A stretch of DNA of 64,000 nucleotides. Origin: Formicarius rufipectus (Eukaryota; Chordata; Aves; Passeriformes; Formicariidae). Below, in pieces: positions 27,537-39,200 of this stretch. Below the pieces are notes generated by a model that was given only the letters and a program-made list of their open reading frames with translations, made no database searches and had not been told where the DNA came from. Within the stretch, counting starts at the first letter, position 1. Every line of letters starts with the position of its first letter. A program made the position numbers and the translations under genes. The DNA is taken from positions 74,328-138,327 of the forward strand of contig VXAU01001765.1 of the NCBI GenBank assembly GCA_013399695.1. The letters run 5' to 3'.

Positions 27537-27580
27537 TAAAAAAAAAAAAAAGCACAAAAACAAACAAACAAACAAAAATT
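27537..27580. repeat. A run and (AAAC)n tract
   Basis: A run of about 14 A followed by ACAAA/CAAA units. Confidence 0.85.
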
Positions 27581-28036
27581 TCTTTCATAATAGTGGTTCG
27601 TGGTAATTATATGACAACTATGTACCTTCCCCTAATATACATATGTTATACCTCGGGGTGCAAATGTATTGATTTAAACAGATGGACAAGCAAAAGCAAT
27701 AGAAAAAGAGGATATAATTGCTCTATAATACTTTTAAGTATTATAGACTGGCAGATTTGCATGGCAGATTTTTGGATTTGTTAGTTAGTGTGCAATGCCA
27801 TGCTTACACAACTAAATGGGGTTTGGCTCCCAACACCACCCCAACAGCAAGTTACTCCCAGAGTCTTTGCTCAGTCACCTCTAGTATTTACAGACCAGCA
27901 TTCACAGAGCTCTTTTGTGTGTCCCACACAATTTTTTCACATGTATGGTTTGAGTGTATACTGGAGTATGACCTAACCTCAAGGTAAATAACTCTTTTAC
28001 AAATATTTTCTTTGTTATAGTCCTGTTCTTCTGAAA

Positions 28037-28130
28037 AAAAAAAACCAAAACAAAACAAAAAACAAACAAACAAACAAAAAACAAACAAACAAAAAAACAA
28101 ACAAACAAAAAAAAACCAAAAAAAACCACA
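28037..28130. repeat. (AAAC)n tract
   Basis: About 95 bases of AAAC and AAAAC units with CC interruptions. The Phe/Cys/Val-rich minus-strand frames here are repeat-derived. Confidence 0.9.
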
Positions 28131-28506
28131 TTGAAAGTTACATCTGTTAAACTTAATGTTGTGTTCCTACTCAAAAAATCCACAAAGAGCATACCTCTTG
28201 AAACACTCGCTCAAGCAAATTCTGCTCAGGATGACTGATTTTGATGAAGTTACTCTGCATATATGCCTAGGTATAACTAATATCCAGTTTTTCACATTAT
28301 GATAAAATGTTGTGAATTTTTACAGGTCAAAACAGAAGTCAACTGCTTTAAAAATTTATTGAGCTTTATTTTAAGACCATTTAGCCTTTGGGAATCCTTA
28401 TGGAACCAACTTGTATTATGTATTTTTCTCTAATAACTAGAATTTCAAAATTTCAAACATTTTTTTGGTGTTTAATCTTGCCTTTATTTTTGCTGTTGTG
28501 CATACT

Positions 28507-28547
28507 GGTTCAATAAGCTTTCCAACCCTTATGGTTCAATAAGCTTT
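28507..28547. repeat. Short direct repeat, 15 bp x 2
   Basis: GGTTCAATAAGCTTT occurs at 28507-28521 and again at 28533-28547, 26 bases apart start to start. Confidence 0.85.
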
Positions 28548-28597
28548 TCTGTGAAAATACTATGTTTGATTATATGTTTATATGTTATTCTTCTCTT

Positions 28598-28599
<2 letters not shown>

Positions 28600-28672
<73 letters not shown>
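28600..28672. repeat. Homopolymer: 73 T
   Basis: An uninterrupted T run. ATGTTTGAT occurs on both sides (28562-28570 and 28675-28683). It could be the A tail of a minus-strand retrocopy, but the sequence to its right shows no recognisable transcript. Confidence 0.95.
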
Positions 28673-28675
<3 letters not shown>

Positions 28676-28683
28676 GTTTGATC

Positions 28684-30156
28684 TTCTTCACTATCTTATA
28701 AGGAGATATTCCCAGATCTCCAGGCCGTCATTTGTTTGTTGTTGTTTTGTTGTTGGTTTTTTTCCTTTGTGTATGTTTTGTTTTTTCTTACCTCCCCTAT
28801 ACACAATGCATAGTTATCCTCTTTTCCCATGAAATTCTAAAATTGACTTATTTTATCTGACCTGGTTTGTGCCAGAGTACTGGCTCATAATAGACAACAG
28901 CTTCAAGTTTTAATGAAATACAATTACTTCAGTTCTAGAGAAGAGGAACAGAGTAATATGCAGCACCACAGTAGCAAAAAAAGTTACATATTGTCCATGT
29001 GTATAAAACAAAGAAGTGAGCTCCATAAATCTAATATGGAAGTCAGTATAAAAACTTAAGGCCAAGACAACAGATTGTAATATTATATGAGAAAGTTGTT
29101 TTAATGGTCTGATATCTTCTCTAGTAGTCATTTAAAGATTTTGCACATACAGAGTAGAAATTATCTTCCAGACCCACACCCATGCATAATCTCATAGCAG
29201 AATTCAGATAAAATGCAACTGTCAATAGCTTATATAAAATGGCCATTATTCTGCAAACAAACCACAAATTTAAATGAAATCCTAACATGGCAAAAGAAAA
29301 ATTATAAACTGAAGGTATCTAAAATAGCTTATAATTCATTATGTCATCATTTCATTAAGAAGGAAATAAAATAAGAGTACATATGAATCTTATTTATTTT
29401 AAAACCTGTAATTTTTAGAAGTACAATAGTGTTATGCACCTGAACAGGTGAAGAAGGACTGTTTCAGAGTGATGCATCCTATGGGTGTCATATTTATGAG
29501 GCATTTTGCATCCCAGAATGTTTGTGGTTTTTTAATTCTAAAAGTATTTTGTTTTGTTTTTCTGTATGTTTCAGGAGTGCTAAATTAATCTTGAAAATCC
29601 AGTACAGTGCAATGGCTGAATTTTGCTGAACCTCTTTCAAAATGATTGGACAAACTCGGAAGATCAGAATGTTCTAAGTACCAGCACTGTTAACTTTTTT
29701 ATATCTCTAAAAGAGGTAAGGAAGGAAAGGGATTCATGGAAAAAAATTGTACAGGCAATTCCTATTCATTCAGAAGGGTCCAGCATATGTGAAATTTTCT
29801 ATAGAATCCAGTACCCTTAGGACATGTTGATCTAAACACTCAGAATATGAATCCTGACAATTTATCCATGATAAAGTTGTACATAGGGTTGTCTCTGATG
29901 ATATTATGCAGATATGAATGCCAAACAAGCAACACATGCTTTATTCCATTTCTCACAGTCAAGATGGTGCTTTTTACTGTATTTTCTCCGCTCTTTGGAA
30001 TCTGTGATCCACACAGGCATCCGCAAACATGCTTACAAGCAGAGTTCATCTGCATAACAATTGAATATATGTCAACAGTTTTTTAAAAGACTTTCAGTTT
30101 TAATGTGCTATTATGCATTCAATCTCTCCTCTCCATTTTTTTTTTTCCCCCACAAG
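28684..30156. other. Anonymous DNA with T/G tract
   Basis: TTG/TTTG-rich sequence at about 28733-28788, then AT-rich DNA without a supported gene. Confidence 0.5.
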
Positions 30157-30339
30157 ATTACCAGGGCAAATGCCGAAGTGTTTGCTCAAGAGAGAAGTGG
30201 AGTAGAAAGTGAATTGTTAAAAAAATTTGGCTCACCACTGGGGACCTGTGGTGAACTGTTTTGCAGAATAAGCAAAATCATGCAAAGAAGGGAGCAATGG
30301 AACTATATAATGTCATGTGAGCTGTGTATGAAGGAATGA
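30157..30339 (+). other. Weak candidate 3'-terminal exon, 60 codons
   Basis: A strong pyrimidine tract (T run then CCCCCACAAG) ends at 30156 and is followed by an open frame of 60 codons that closes with TGA at 30337-30339. The frame is hydrophilic, with charged residues and four Cys, unlike the repeat-derived frames nearby. There is no AATAAA immediately after it and no partner exon is recognised. It may be chance. Confidence 0.15.
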
Positions 30340-31988
30340 AAATTTAAGAAGATGTAGCATATATTTGGGCCATATAGAACAAAAGACAAACCATACCAAA
30401 AGATCTGGGCACTACAGATTTAAAATATTTCTTAATTTTTTCTTGTGTTTGCCTTTTAGGTTTGAATCAGGAAGTTTTCTGTTTTCCATTAACAGAAAAT
30501 AGAGCTCAATTCAATATGGTTTATACTTCTATATCCATGGATTTTGGTAGCGTGTCTTCAGGAGTTTATGCATTTTGCAATTAATTAAAAATTGCACTAG
30601 ACTTTTTGATTCACTTCATGGCAATGAAATCATGTAAAAAGAGAGCAGCTCACTCTCCCTGTCTAAGCCCTGAGGTTAGAGTAAGTAAACCAAGGGCTAA
30701 TCCTGAGCTGAGGCTTTAAGATTATTATGGACTCCCTGGCTGGAAGCTTGCAGGATGGGCTTGTTAATGCACTGCTGTCCATATATGAGCTTACGGTGAT
30801 GTTCAAAGACATCTCACATTGAACAGAGTTCCTGTTGTTTTGCCTGCTTATTTGTTTCCTATTTCAAGCAACTGCAGAAAATATCCCACTTGCAAAATAC
30901 TTAACTCAATGGGAACAACTGCCTCTAGGTTTTACCACAATACACTAGTTACAATAACAAAAAAATTACCTAGTAATAAAAAAAACAAACGACTTTTTTA
31001 GGCTAGCCTGTGAGTTTGTGTGCAAAATGAGAAGCTGGGAAATGTTTTATTTTTATTTTGATGTTGTTTGATACAGGTTTTACGTAACTCTTGATGAAAA
31101 TAGTCTTTTGTTCACCATTGCACACACCTGAAGACAAAGAAGTGATAATGGCCATATAGGTAATTTTTGTGAAAATCAATTTTTGCATGTATACTGGCAT
31201 TGTTTTATCACAGGAAAACAGGTAAAAATGAGTCATTGGTTTTGGTAGGAAGCAAAGTTTGTTGCTGCATAGACATAGCTGTGCCATAAAGTTAAGTAGA
31301 GGAACACACACTTTTCTTGTGAAGTTTTCAATTCCAGTCACATAAGCAGTAAGTAAAAATGTCCTCTATTTTCTGCCCTGAAAGGTTGTTGGTAGAAATG
31401 ACAGGCCTATAACTCCCTCTCTTTTGTCTGTCTCCTCTACCATTACATTAGTGTGGGTGAGTGGGTGGACTGCAGACTGCAAAACCTTAGATTGATCTTA
31501 CTTTTCTAACAAGTATATATTTCATTAATTGCTGTATTTCAGGTCCTTATTCTCACTATATTATTAGTCTAGTTTCAGCAAAGACAGACTGTGTATTTAA
31601 TACACACAGGATTAAAACAAAGTAATGCATTACAAAACATTTCAAACTATATTAACACTTCAGTTCCTATTTAATTGCACGTTCAAAGTGTGTTCAGAGG
31701 TATTATGCATGAAATTGGCAACAAACACACTTAATCAAGGTAACTAAAAATAACTGAAAAAGAGAGAGTGTGTAAGGACAATACGTTGAAAACTTTCAAT
31801 AAGAGCAGGGTTGAGCTGCTTCCAGCAGCAATGAAGGATGAGAGATCAAAATGAGTTTTTGAGCACAAGGAGAGAATTGTTATGGCACTTGTGCCATATG
31901 AGGAAAGCTATCCAGTTTGATATGTTTTGATATTTTGGCAACTTACAATAAAACGTAGCAAGATCATGCAGAGTCATATAAGTTAACT
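30340..31988. other. Anonymous AT-rich DNA
   Basis: No supported gene. 30640-30800 is GC-richer and unclassified. The 112-codon minus-strand frame at 31003-31341 shows no family signature. Confidence 0.5.
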
Positions 31989-32019
31989 TGCTTATATCAC
32001 TGTGCCTGTGATATAAGCA
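31989..32019. other. Perfect hairpin, 12-bp stem
   Basis: TGCTTATATCAC (31989-32000), a 7-base spacer, and its exact reverse complement GTGATATAAGCA (32008-32019). Confidence 0.9.
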
Positions 32020-32344
32020 CTGCAAAAAATTAAAAGTCATTAAAAGTTCTCTGTTTTATCAGACTCTAAAATTATAAGATATTTAGACTAGAATTTTTAT
32101 ATTTTATGTTTCCTTTTCTTTACAGAAGTAGTAGTGAGAATACACAGAGCATGCAAACTTTCTGGAAAATTTCAATTAAAATGAAAATATATTCATTTCA
32201 ATTATGAAATTAGAAAATTTTCCCCTTGGAATCTCTGGAATTATTCTGAATTGATAGTTTATTTTCTAACTGAACAAAATGCTAATCTGAGATTTTGTTT
32301 CATTTTAGTCAACTTATGTTTAATTCTCTTTATTATTTTTCACA

Positions 32345-32797
32345 GTGATATGGAATCAAAGAACAGCTGAAATTTAAAGGAATCTCTTTAGCTCATGCAG
32401 TACAACTTGCTCAAATAGAGGCAAGAAAAGCAGATTACCCTGCATTTCTCATGAGTGGAGACTTCAGAACACTTCTGGGCAATCTAATCCAATGGTCGGT
32501 CACCCTTACATTAAAAAAAGTTATTTATCTTATTTTGACATAATTTTCCGCATGTCAATTTGAGCCCATTTTCTCTTGTTTTATCATTAAATTCTAATGG
32601 GTAGAGCCTGGTTACATAATCTTTTGCAGCCTTCAACCAGGTCATCATGCATTACAAGATTCCCCCTCAAACTTCTCTTCTATCAGTTAAACAGTCCCAG
32701 ATCGCTCAGCCTTTTCTTATATGAGAGACATTCCCTCGTGACATTTTGTTAGACATCCTCCAATACATCTATGAATAGTTTGTTCAGTTGCATCATA
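32345..32797 (-). mobile_element. CR1 LINE 3' end, older copy
   Basis: Read on the minus strand this follows the avian CR1 3' region: the stretch equivalent to 'GAAAGGCTGAG..CTGGG.CTGTT' near 32685-32720, then the GTCTCC segment near 32460, then a TTGAGCA segment near 32410, and an end close to TTCTTTGATTCC at 32346-32360. Many substitutions mark it as old. It abuts the younger CR1 at 32798 on the same strand. Confidence 0.75.
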
Positions 32798-33245
32798 TCA
32801 TAAAATCATAATATGACTTAGGTTGGAAGAGACCTTAAAGATCACCTTGTCCCAGCCTACCTGCCATGGGAAGCGACATTTTTCACTAGACAAGGTTCCT
32901 CAGAGTTCCTCAGAGCATCCAACTTTGGCCTTGCACATTTCTAGAGATGGGGCATCCACAGTTTCTCTGGGCAACCTGTTCCAGTGCATCACCACTCTCA
33001 CAGTAAAGAATGTCTTCCTGATATCTAATCTTAACCTACTCTCAATTTAAACCCATTCCTCTTTGTCCAATCATATATCATATTTTAATGCTATTATACA
33101 ATTTATAGCTGTGACAGATTGCACTTTACCTATGTGATATACCTGAGCTGATCATGCCAAAGGAAAAATTAAAATGTAGTATAAGGGTCTAGTTTCATGT
33201 ATCATTATTTTTTTATGCAATGTGTCTACAAATGTCATCCCACTC
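32711..33245. repeat. Assembly duplication, block A copy 1
   Basis: These 535 bases recur, apparently without a difference, at 33485-34019, offset 774. The block ends exactly at the single n at 33246. Confidence 0.9.
32798..33075 (-). mobile_element. CR1 LINE 3' end, younger copy
   Basis: On the minus strand it runs from AATGGGTTTAAATTGAG near 33050 to the CR1 terminus at about 32798, where TATTATGATTTTATGATATG resembles the TGATTCTATGATTC end repeat. The typical segments for the last coding region and 3' UTR (GGTTGCCCAGAGAAACTGTGG, then TCTTCCAACCTA) are clear. It has a small tandem duplication of TTCCTCAGAG. It is 5'-truncated as most CR1 copies are. An apparently identical copy lies at 33572-33849 and is probably an assembly artefact. 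Confidence 0.85.
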
Positions 33246-33246
33246 N

Positions 33247-33483
33247 ATATATATATATAAGATATATATATATATATATATATAAAGATACATCCGAAGG
33301 TATCTTTCTCATTCCTCTAGTTGGCTTTCTGCCATTTATTTGACAGACAGGATTATAGTTTTTGACCAAGGCTGCACATTCTGAGACCTTGTTTTTCGGG
33401 ACTTACCTGCAGAATTTTTCCTGCAGTGTGTTCCATCAGGAACTTCTCCAGAAAAACACCATAGCATGTGACTCCATAGAAAT
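33247..33483. repeat. Assembly duplication, block B copy 1
   Basis: It opens with a (TA)n microsatellite. From 33291 it repeats as 34375-34567, offset 1084. It is bounded by single n at 33246 and 33484. The block ends abruptly at AGAAAT, the point where copy 2 continues into unique sequence. Confidence 0.9.
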
Positions 33484-33484
33484 N

Positions 33485-34019
33485 CTTTTCTTATATGAGA
33501 GACATTCCCTCGTGACATTTTGTTAGACATCCTCCAATACATCTATGAATAGTTTGTTCAGTTGCATCATATCATAAAATCATAATATGACTTAGGTTGG
33601 AAGAGACCTTAAAGATCACCTTGTCCCAGCCTACCTGCCATGGGAAGCGACATTTTTCACTAGACAAGGTTCCTCAGAGTTCCTCAGAGCATCCAACTTT
33701 GGCCTTGCACATTTCTAGAGATGGGGCATCCACAGTTTCTCTGGGCAACCTGTTCCAGTGCATCACCACTCTCACAGTAAAGAATGTCTTCCTGATATCT
33801 AATCTTAACCTACTCTCAATTTAAACCCATTCCTCTTTGTCCAATCATATATCATATTTTAATGCTATTATACAATTTATAGCTGTGACAGATTGCACTT
33901 TACCTATGTGATATACCTGAGCTGATCATGCCAAAGGAAAAATTAAAATGTAGTATAAGGGTCTAGTTTCATGTATCATTATTTTTTTATGCAATGTGTC
34001 TACAAATGTCATCCCACTC
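33485..34019. repeat. Assembly duplication, block A copy 2
   Basis: Second copy of 32711-33245; it starts directly after the n at 33484 and runs on without a break into unique sequence at 34020. Confidence 0.9.
33572..33849 (-). mobile_element. CR1 LINE 3' end (copy inside block A copy 2)
   Basis: Same CR1 segment as at 32798-33075. It should be counted once if the duplication is false. Confidence 0.8.
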
Positions 34020-34289
34020 TGCCCTAAGAGGCTTCACAACTTTCAATTTTATCCAGCTACACTGAGGTGAGTTAACCTCTCACTTTATCCTTGTATGCAC
34101 TACATAGCTGCAATGGTATTTTGGCTATCCTTCAGATAATCTAGGTGGAAACAATACAAGATTGAAGGCACTTTTCAAGCTGATCAATAATCTCATAATT
34201 AAGGGATTTCTGTTTATCAGTTGTGCTAAATCTCATTTAATGCAATGTAAAAGAAGATAAAATTCAAATAATGATAAAATTTCATAATC

Positions 34290-34369
34290 TTATATATATA
34301 TATATATATAAGATATATATATATATATATATATAAAGACACATCCGAAGGNTATATATATATATATAA
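34290..34369. repeat. (TA)n microsatellite with repeated flank
   Basis: TA repeats at 34290-34335 and 34353-34368 are separated by a copy of the motif ACATCCGAAGG and a single n at 34352. The same motif follows the second TA run, so the microsatellite was probably assembled twice with different lengths. Confidence 0.85.
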
Positions 34370-34374
34370 AGATA

Positions 34375-34567
34375 CATCCGAAGGTATCTTTCTCATTCCT
34401 CTAGTTGGCTTTCTGCCATTTATTTGACAGACAGGATTATAGTTTTTGACCAAGGCTGCACATTCTGAGACCTTGTTTTTCGGGACTTACCTGCAGAATT
34501 TTTCCTGCAGTGTGTTCCATCAGGAACTTCTCCAGAAAAACACCATAGCATGTGACTCCATAGAAAT
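34375..34567. repeat. Assembly duplication, block B copy 2
   Basis: Second copy of 33291-33483. It continues smoothly into unique sequence at 34568, suggesting that this is the correctly placed copy. Confidence 0.9.
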
Positions 34568-34852
34568 GTCCATTTCAGAACACTCTGACAAAATATGTTA
34601 ATTATATGGCAATACTGTTTCATTCTGTGGCTTTTATTTCTCTTTGTTGTTTTAATGTTGCTAAACTCCATTAATTTATAATGCAGTTTAAGACAGAATA
34701 TCCAGAAAGGAGGACAAAAAAACCGGTTTTTTAACACTAATGTACAAAAGACAAAAATCTTCCTTTTACTTTTTTGAAGAAGACTACTAAAACAATTGTT
34801 TTAATAAGAAAGTCTTTACTGCAACAAGAGGTATAACAGAGCTAGGAAAATG

Positions 34853-34869
34853 CATCATCATCATCATCA

Positions 34870-34922
<53 letters not shown>
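34853..34922. repeat. (CAT)n-(ATT)n microsatellite
   Basis: Seven CAT units (34853-34873) pass into about sixteen ATT/TTA units. Confidence 0.95.
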
Positions 34923-34924
<2 letters not shown>

Positions 34925-37900
34925 AAAAGAAAAAAGAGCACTACAATTTTGTAAGATTCTCAAAAGTCAAGGAATTTGTTTGCTTTTGGGGGATTGGGAG
35001 ATATGTTTTTCTAGGAAAAAAAAAGTTATGTCACTTGATTTTATTCTTTCTTTTAATAAATTATAGTGATAGCACAGAACTATTCTGGCTGCAAAGACTG
35101 TTGGTTCACTGTTTTCATTCCTACACATGTAAAAAGAACTAGTTTGTCAAAATATTAATTAGGTTTCTACTTGACCCTAAACTAGATATCTCCATATATC
35201 CTAGGAGATGACAAAAACGGTCACAGCAGGGGGACTTGTACCTGAAGGGCTTTGCTTCCTGTTACACAACTGAGGAATTCAGAGTTTATTAGAAAAAAGC
35301 AGCAAGACCATGCTGCTAACAGGGTGAGTAAGCAGCTGACAAATGAATGAATTACAGGCCCTCCTGCATCTAGATTTTATATTTTCTCTCTCTTTTTTTT
35401 TTCTTTTGAATCTGTCCTTTCTCTTGCTGTTTCTAAATAAGCCATGTCAGTAAGAACATCTCGACATGTTAATGTGTTTCTTTCACTTGTAAAATATATA
35501 TCTTTCTTTTCAGAACAAACTGAAGTTCTCTTCATTCCAGGAACATAGGGACTTTGCTTTCCAGTTAGAAGACTTCTTCCATTTTTTATTTAGATTTCTG
35601 AATTCAATATAATTTCTGTAACTGAAGACTATTTCTCAATACATGGACAACTGCTAATTGCATGTATAACATTTCTATGCAGGAGCAGACATGCCAAAGG
35701 AATCACAACACAATGAACAGTGAAGAAAATAGATTGCTCTGAAGATCTGAGTTTTTTGAAGACAGATATCATCTGACTAGTTAGCATTTTAGGATGCTAA
35801 CTTATACCAGAGAATATATAATTATTTAAAAGGAAGATGATAGAGGTAGAAATGTCTGTCACAAGAAAATATTATCATGACAAATATTTGAAATCACTTC
35901 ATATTTAATAAATAAAATCATAAGTCATACAGAGTATAGATGAGTAATTATGTGTATATATAATATATATAATTATANNNNNNNNNNNNNNNNNNNNNNN
36001 NNNNNNNNNNNNNNNNNNCACATAAGAAATTTGTTCTTAATTTAAGATACTTAACTCTTCTAAAATGTAGGTACTCTTAGCATATCGCATTTTGTATAAC
36101 ATTGAAATAAACCATAGCTTTCCTTTTAATGAAGTTACATAGATTAATGAATTAAATGAAAATTCCAATTGAGTAATTGACTGAGGAAATTAACTTGGGT
36201 TATTGTTGCAAATAAGGTAATATTAAGTTTATAAACGTTGCTGAAAAAAATACCCTGTTACAAGAAAACATGGACTTGCACTAACATAGTTTAACGATAG
36301 ACATTCAATAAGTGTGCAAATACTATGAAAGAAAAGGTTTCAATGTCACGTTGTTTGTTGGGGTTTTTTGTTCTTCTTTTTTTTTTTTTTTTCTTCTGCC
36401 TGGTCTCTCTTGTGACTTTGTCTTTTCTTAATTAAAGTCACCTTTAGTTTTTCCTACTGTGTATTTTCTATATAGATAAAACTAATCAGGTTAAGGTCAG
36501 TTTCTTAATAGCTTCTGAAAATGAGGTTGAATGAACACTGTATTTCATAATCTAAATCTGCAAGAACTCTACATTAGCGAAGACGTGCCTGAGCTAATTC
36601 GTGATGGGTTGTTCTCTTTGGCAATTATCTGAATATTTATATACCTTTAGAACTCTTTAAATGAGCACTCGTAGCACTTATGCAGATACGTAGCACTTGG
36701 TTTTCCTTTGATTTAGTGAATCTTTACAAATATTTGTTGTAGTTAGTTTTATATTCCTTTTTCTTCTGACAGCATCTTCTCTACTGCTATTTGCTCATGA
36801 CAAAGAACATTTCCACAATTAGTGTTCCATGCTAACTGATTTCTTTTACTTGACCTGATTATAATATATAGTGTTACTGTCTTCACTGTTCTGTTCCCTC
36901 TGATCTACATCTAATGCTTTTTCATCCTATTAATATTTATTTAGGTGTTAAAGGTGACAAGATAAGTTCACTGCCTGCTATCAAGAACTCATTTTTTCAG
37001 TTATTTTATTCCTTTTTTACCAATTTCCATTGTATGTTTATTGACCCAAATAGCTGTCTACCTAGTATTTACTGACTAATAACCACTACTACCTGCTATT
37101 TAGGTTCCAAAAGAGTCACCACAGTATCGCAAAGAAAATAAAAATAAAATTAAAATCAAACCCAAAACTGAAGGAAGTTTTTTTCTTTTGTAATGTGGGA
37201 TCAGGACAAGAACACTATAATGCTGATGAACAAGTCAAAATACAAATATCAGGTTACAGAGAAGGAACTACTTATGTGGCAAGCAGCTAAGAAATTATTT
37301 TGTCAGTTTCTTAAGAAATAAACACTTTAAAGTTACACTAATTTTATTTAAGTATTTATATTCATAGTTTTTTGCTATGGAAGATACTTATCTCCTTAAG
37401 AAAACATTTAAGACAAAGGCAGCAAACAGTGATCAAGGACATATTTTTGGTAAGAGTTTCAAGAGGATGAAGATGTGAGTCAGGAACCAATAATAACAAT
37501 TACAGTGACCAGTGTAGAATTTTCTGGGCAGAAGGAGTAAAAATTAATGCATGAAATTGAGACTTTTAATTGCTTGTCTGTTTGTTTGTTTGCTTGCTTT
37601 ATTATTCTTTTATTTGGTTATAGCATGTTATGACATGTTGGAATTGGTCCAGTCTCAACTCCAAGTAAAAAAACATGGATCCTACAAATTGCATTCATAT
37701 GGTACATTTGTCATGAGCACCTAGTATACAATCTATCCTCATGATGGAATGAGGCTGACATCCTGTCTAAATAGGTAGAACTATATAACTACAAACATGA
37801 AAACATAGGAGTAATAAACACATCTGCTACAGTACATCCACAGTATTATCTGGACATATGACCATTCCTGTGCACGTACTACATGGCATGTTATCATTTA

Positions 37901-38529
37901 GAGATAAGGCTGAGATGGCTGAAGGGAGTCACAGTTGTTCAATAGTAGGTGAAATTTGGTATAGGTGTTTCAGATGTCTAGTTAATGCTAGAACTTAGGA
38001 CCACTGACCTGAGCAGTACCAGTAGTTGTATTTATGACCATGTATGAATAAAACAGAAAAGCAACCAGACAAAATAACCAGTAATTAGTATCTAGTAATA
38101 TGTGAGTCAATGTATATATAGGAATATTGATGTATATTATTTAGGGGTATTGTGTATAATATTTTAAGAGGAACATCCATTATAACATAAGGACTTCTCA
38201 ATTCAAATAGAATGCCTAACACTTTCCTATACATATTCAAACTGGTATTATTTGTCATACATTAAATTTGTTTCACTGGGACAAGGTGGACTGATTGTGT
38301 GTTCAAGACCACACTGTGTCCATGAATGAAATTTGGACACCAGTATGAGAAAACATTGTTGGTACAATAACTTTAGAAAATTACATGTGAAACAGAATAA
38401 TCTTTGGGGTTTTTTTGTTTGTTTTGTTTTGTTTTAATTACAATGTCACTTTTTTTATTAAGGGAAAAAATTAACAAGGTGAGGGTGACATACGCTTAAA
38501 TTACTGTACTTTGTGATTGACTTAACATC
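34923..38529. other. Anonymous AT-rich DNA with one gap
   Basis: No supported gene. T/G-rich tracts lie at about 36352-36393, 37572-37602 and 38405-38437. Confidence 0.5.
35978..36018. other. Assembly gap (41 n)
   Basis: A run of n adjoining a TA-rich stretch. Confidence 0.99.
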
Positions 38530-38900
38530 CAGTCTGAATCTCAGGTAAAATCTGGATCCATAGACTACTTTCTGCCATTACAAATTTATAAGGCACCTTG
38601 TTGCTAGAAGGTTATGACATTATTGCCATTACTGAAACTTAGGAGATGACTTGCATTACTGGTCTGTGACTATATGTGTCTACAAACTGCTCAGAAGAGA
38701 CAGGGAGGTAGAAGTGGATGGGCTTCCCTCTACATCAAGAGATGGATTGAGTGTGGAGATTTGTCTGTGGAGAACAGGTCAAAAGCCTGTGGATGAGAAT
38801 TGGAGATGAGAAGCATCACCTCTGTGCCTGGGAAGACAGTGACCAAAAGGATACTACGTATGTTGACACCCTGCTTTGAAGGAAATGGCTGGATGTTGCC
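38530..38900 (+). mobile_element. CR1 LINE remnant, endonuclease domain
   Basis: Plus-strand translation shows the order of the CR1 apurinic-like endonuclease N-terminal half. A 'GYD-I-ITET' motif lies near 38610-38640 (the Glu of this ITET motif is a metal-binding residue in the family). A 'RR.. GR..G' region with 'G.PLH' follows near 38690-38740, then a segment equivalent to 'ECLWVRI' at about 38775-38805. Stops and frameshifts are frequent. It is followed by a T/G tract at 38932-38970 and lies in the opposite orientation to the RTE element 300 bases further on. Confidence 0.7.
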
Positions 38901-39200
38901 TCTTGATCAGAAGTAGAGAATAAATCTCTGTGGGGTTTTTTTGTTTGTTTGTTTTTGTGGGGGTTTTTAAACTTTTCTTCCATGTGTGAGCTTTGTTTTC
39001 TTTATTTAACTGCCATCTTCTTAATCCATGAGGGTTTTTTTACCAGCATGCTGAGGGCAGTGAGTGGAAGAGCTACATGGTGGGCATCTGATAGCCAGCC
39101 AAGTTGGACCCAGTACATTTAGTCAGATTCGTTTAATGTAGAGAGTCTTGACCTCTGCTTGATACCTCTCTCTGCCTATCCAGACCTCTGTACTACGTAG

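Noticed and set aside
32823..33050. Two identical 75-codon frames (also at 33597-33824)
   Set aside because: They are antisense to CR1 3' sequence and identical only because of the assembly duplication.
34853..34922. (CAT)n considered as an RTE 3' tail on the minus strand
   Set aside because: No RTE-like sequence adjoins it; it grades into (ATT)n as an ordinary compound microsatellite.
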